Shown here piece by piece: positions 29,396-31,022 of a stretch of DNA of 31,022 bases; the stretch's first letter is position 1, and each line of letters begins with the position of its first letter. Location of the stretch: NCBI GenBank assembly GCA_934630975.1, contig CAKTXH010000025.1, forward strand, positions 1 to 31,022, given 5' to 3'. This DNA comes from an uncultured Clostridia bacterium (GTDB lineage: Bacteria > Bacillota > Clostridia > Christensenellales > Aristaeellaceae). The notes below the pieces were generated by a model. It ran no database searches, had not been told where the DNA came from, and saw only the letters and a program-made list of their open reading frames with translations. The position numbers were made by a program, and so were the translations under genes.

Positions 29396-31022
29396 ATGCT
29401 TGCCAAAAACCAATGCTTTGAAATGACCTGCGAATCCTTCGGTCAGGATGCGCAGGGCGTCTGCCGCCACGAGGGCATCGCCGTGTTCGTCCCCGGCCTG
29501 CTGCCCGGCGAACGCGCGCTCGTGCGCATCGTCAAGCCGGAAAAGCGCTACGCTTTTGGCCGCGTGGAAAAGCTGCTCGAAGCAAGCCCCAGCCGCGCCG
29601 AGCCGTTCTGCCCGATCTACAAGCGCTGCGGCGGCTGCGTCTGCCAGCATATGACCTATGAAGCCTCCCTCGCGTTCAAGCGTCAGCAGGTGCAGGATCT
29701 CCTCCAGCGCGTCGGCGGGCTTTCCCTCTGTGTGCCGCCCGTGCTGGGCATGGAGCACCCCTTCGGTTATCGCAACAAGGGCGCTTACCCCGTTGCGCAG
29801 GTCGGCGGCGCGCCCGCCTGCGGCTTCTTCGCCCCGCGCAGCCACGACCTCGTGCCCCTGCCTGAAAACGGATGCGCCATTCAGGGCGAGGATTCCGCCA
29901 AGGCCACGCAGGCCGTGCTGACGTGGATGCGCCAAAACAGCGTGCCCGCCTACGACGAACTGACCGGGCGCGGCCTCGTCCGCCACATCATGACCCGCTC
30001 GACCACCTCCGGTGAGCTGATGGTTGTCGTCGTCGTCACCCGCGCGGATATCCCGAAGGCCGACCGGCTGGTCGAGCTGCTGCGCGCCGCCGTGCCCGGG
30101 CTGTGCAGCGTCTGTCTGAGCGTCAACAGCCGCCGCACCAACGTCATTTTGGGCACGGATATCCGCGTGCTTTGGGGCAAAGCCGCGATGGAAGACACGC
30201 TCTGCGGCCTGCGCTTTGCCGTTTCGCCGCTCTCCTTCTTTCAGGTTAACCCCAGGCAGACCGAAAAGCTCTACGGCCTTGCGCTGGAATACGCCAACCT
30301 GACCGGCAGCGAAACCGTCGTGGACGCGTACTGCGGCGCGGGCACCATCTCCCTGCTGCTGGCGCAGAAGGCAAAGAAGGTCATCGGCATCGAAATCGTG
30401 CCGGAGGCCATCCAGAACGCGAACGAAAATGCCGCGCGCAACGGCGTTGCCAACGCGGAATTCCACGTCGGCGCGACCGAGGAGCTGCTGCCCAAACTGG
30501 TTGCCGACGGTCTCCGCCCGGACGTGATCGTGCTCGATCCCCCGCGCAAGGGCTGCGACCCCGCCGTTTTGCAGGCCATCCTCGCCGCCGCGCCCAAGCG
30601 CGTGGTCTATGTCTCCTGCGGCGCGCCGACTCTCGCCCGCGACGCGAAGCTGCTCGCCGAGGGCGGCTATACCGCCGAAAAGGTGCAATGCGTCGATATG
30701 TTCTGCTGGACGGGCGCGGTGGAGACTGTTATGTGCTTTTCCAAGGAAACATATCCACATCGCTCTGTGAAGGTCGAATTCCCGCTTGAGGGGCTGAATG
30801 TCGCCCAGCTTCAGGGGAGCGCGACCTATGAGCAGATCAAGGCGTATGTTCTCGAGCACAGCGGTCTCAAGGTTTCTACCCTGTACATCGCACAGGTCAA
30901 GCAGAAATACGGGATCATCGAGCGGGAGTGCTACAACAAGCCCAAGAGCGAGGACGCAAAGCAGCCCCAGTGTCCGCCGGACAAGGAAGCTGCGATTGTC
31001 GAAGCGCTCAAATTCTACGGCC
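29396..31022 (+). CDS. rlmD: 23S rRNA (uracil-1939-C5)-methyltransferase RlmD-like, with C-terminal extension, 3' end off window
   Basis: 542 codons visible, open to the window end. An N-terminal TRAM-like barrel, then the iron-sulfur motif C-x5-CGGC-x-C-x-H near residues 74-84, the methyltransferase fold with 'VVDAYCGAGTISLLLAQ' and 'VIGIEIVPEAI', 'VIVLDPPRKGCDP' and the nucleophile 'VYVSCGAPTLARD' (usual SCNPATLARD). It adds a methyl group to U1939 of 23S rRNA. The body ends near residue 448 ('GAVETVMCF'), the normal family length; the sequence after that is described separately. The ATG at 29396 has AAAGGAG 8 nt upstream. The SCGAP variant keeps the catalytic cysteine. Confidence 0.9.
   Translation, partial: MLAKNQCFEMTCESFGQDAQGVCRHEGIAVFVPGLLPGERALVRIVKPEKRYAFGRVEKLLEASPSRAEPFCPIYKRCGGCVCQHMTYEASLAFKRQQVQDLLQRVGGLSLCVPPVLGMEHPFGYRNKGAYPVAQVGGAPACGFFAPRSHDLVPLPENGCAIQGEDSAKATQAVLTWMRQNSVPAYDELTGRGLVRHIMTRSTTSGELMVVVVVTRADIPKADRLVELLRAAVPGLCSVCLSVNSRRTNVILGTDIRVLWGKAAMEDTLCGLRFAVSPLSFFQVNPRQTEKLYGLALEYANLTGSETVVDAYCGAGTISLLLAQKAKKVIGIEIVPEAIQNANENAARNGVANAEFHVGATEELLPKLVADGLRPDVIVLDPPRKGCDPAVLQAILAAAPKRVVYVSCGAPTLARDAKLLAEGGYTAEKVQCVDMFCWTGAVETVMCFSKETYPHRSVKVEFPLEGLNVAQLQGSATYEQIKAYVLEHSGLKVSTLYIAQVKQKYGIIERECYNKPKSEDAKQPQCPPDKEAAIVEALKFYG
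30740..31022 (+). other. foreign-looking C-terminal tail fused to RlmD, possible mobile-element junction
   Basis: From residue 449 (SKETYPHRSVKVEF) on, at least 94 residues extend past the normal RlmD end, including 'ATYEQIKAYVLEHSGLKVS' and 'LYIAQVKQKYGIIERECYNK'. I recognise the YIAQVK...YNKPKSEDAKQP pattern as a C-terminal domain recurring in proteins of Clostridia integrative elements and their target genes, but cannot verify it. Base use also shifts here: the GC-rich third-codon positions of the RlmD body give way to more A and T. Confidence 0.45.

Noticed and set aside
28116..30859. Long minus-strand frames opposite pfkA and rlmD
   Set aside because: Antisense to genes with complete catalytic motifs, no ribosome sites.

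Overview
The window looks like the chromosome of an anaerobic, GC-rich member of the Bacillota (Clostridia-type, about 60% GC by eye). The evidence is strong Shine-Dalgarno sites, consensus sigma-A promoters (TTGACA/TATAAT), the rpmH-rnpA-yidD-yidC-jag block, a CdaA/CdaR c-di-AMP locus, WalJ, an ATP-type phosphofructokinase and a sortase-type LPXTG protein. I cannot name a genus. There are no rRNA or tRNA genes and no CRISPR array. No gap between genes exceeds 300 bases.

Layout. 1-1898 (-): most of an oligopeptide-type solute-binding protein. 2075-3891 (-): a YiaK-like NAD(P)-dependent reductase and a TVP38/VTT membrane protein, followed by a roughly 240-bp palindromic repeat. 4135-8871 (-): an operon cdaA, cdaR, a coiled-coil membrane protein and a PIG-V-like mannosyltransferase. 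9128-10499 (-): walJ and two small genes. 10585-11804 (+): a small conserved protein coupled to gluQRS. 11865-16121 (-): a five-gene metal operon. 16317-18329 (-): a ZinT-like secreted protein, a collapsed ABC transporter and a membrane-anchored methyltransferase. 18474-23509 (-): three envelope genes (DUF6020-like membrane protein, Ig-like secreted protein, O-antigen-ligase-like protein). 23552-26804 (-): jag, yidC, yidD, rnpA, rpmH. 27042-27986 (-): a protein with both a lipobox and an LPQTG anchor. 28242 to the end (+): pfkA and rlmD, the latter with a foreign-looking C-terminal extension that runs off the window.

The most interesting region is 11865-18400. Four adjacent proteins (16121, 15558, 15167 and 12986, all -) share one small module, a PGR-x-R motif followed about 30-40 residues later by [T/I]G-x-x-L-x-x-YD, without the usual CxxC of heavy-metal-associated domains. 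One of the four is a P1B-type ATPase whose membrane metal motif is SCG rather than CPC/SPC. This composition resembles the recently described ferrosome (fez) clusters that build membrane-bound iron stores around a P1B-6 ATPase; the assignment is an inference. Immediately upstream lie three copies of TTAG-N6-CTAA, two of them just downstream of the -10 boxes of excellent promoters. That spacing matches half of the DtxR/IdeR iron-box consensus. Together these suggest an iron or other divalent-metal handling island with its own regulator binding sites.
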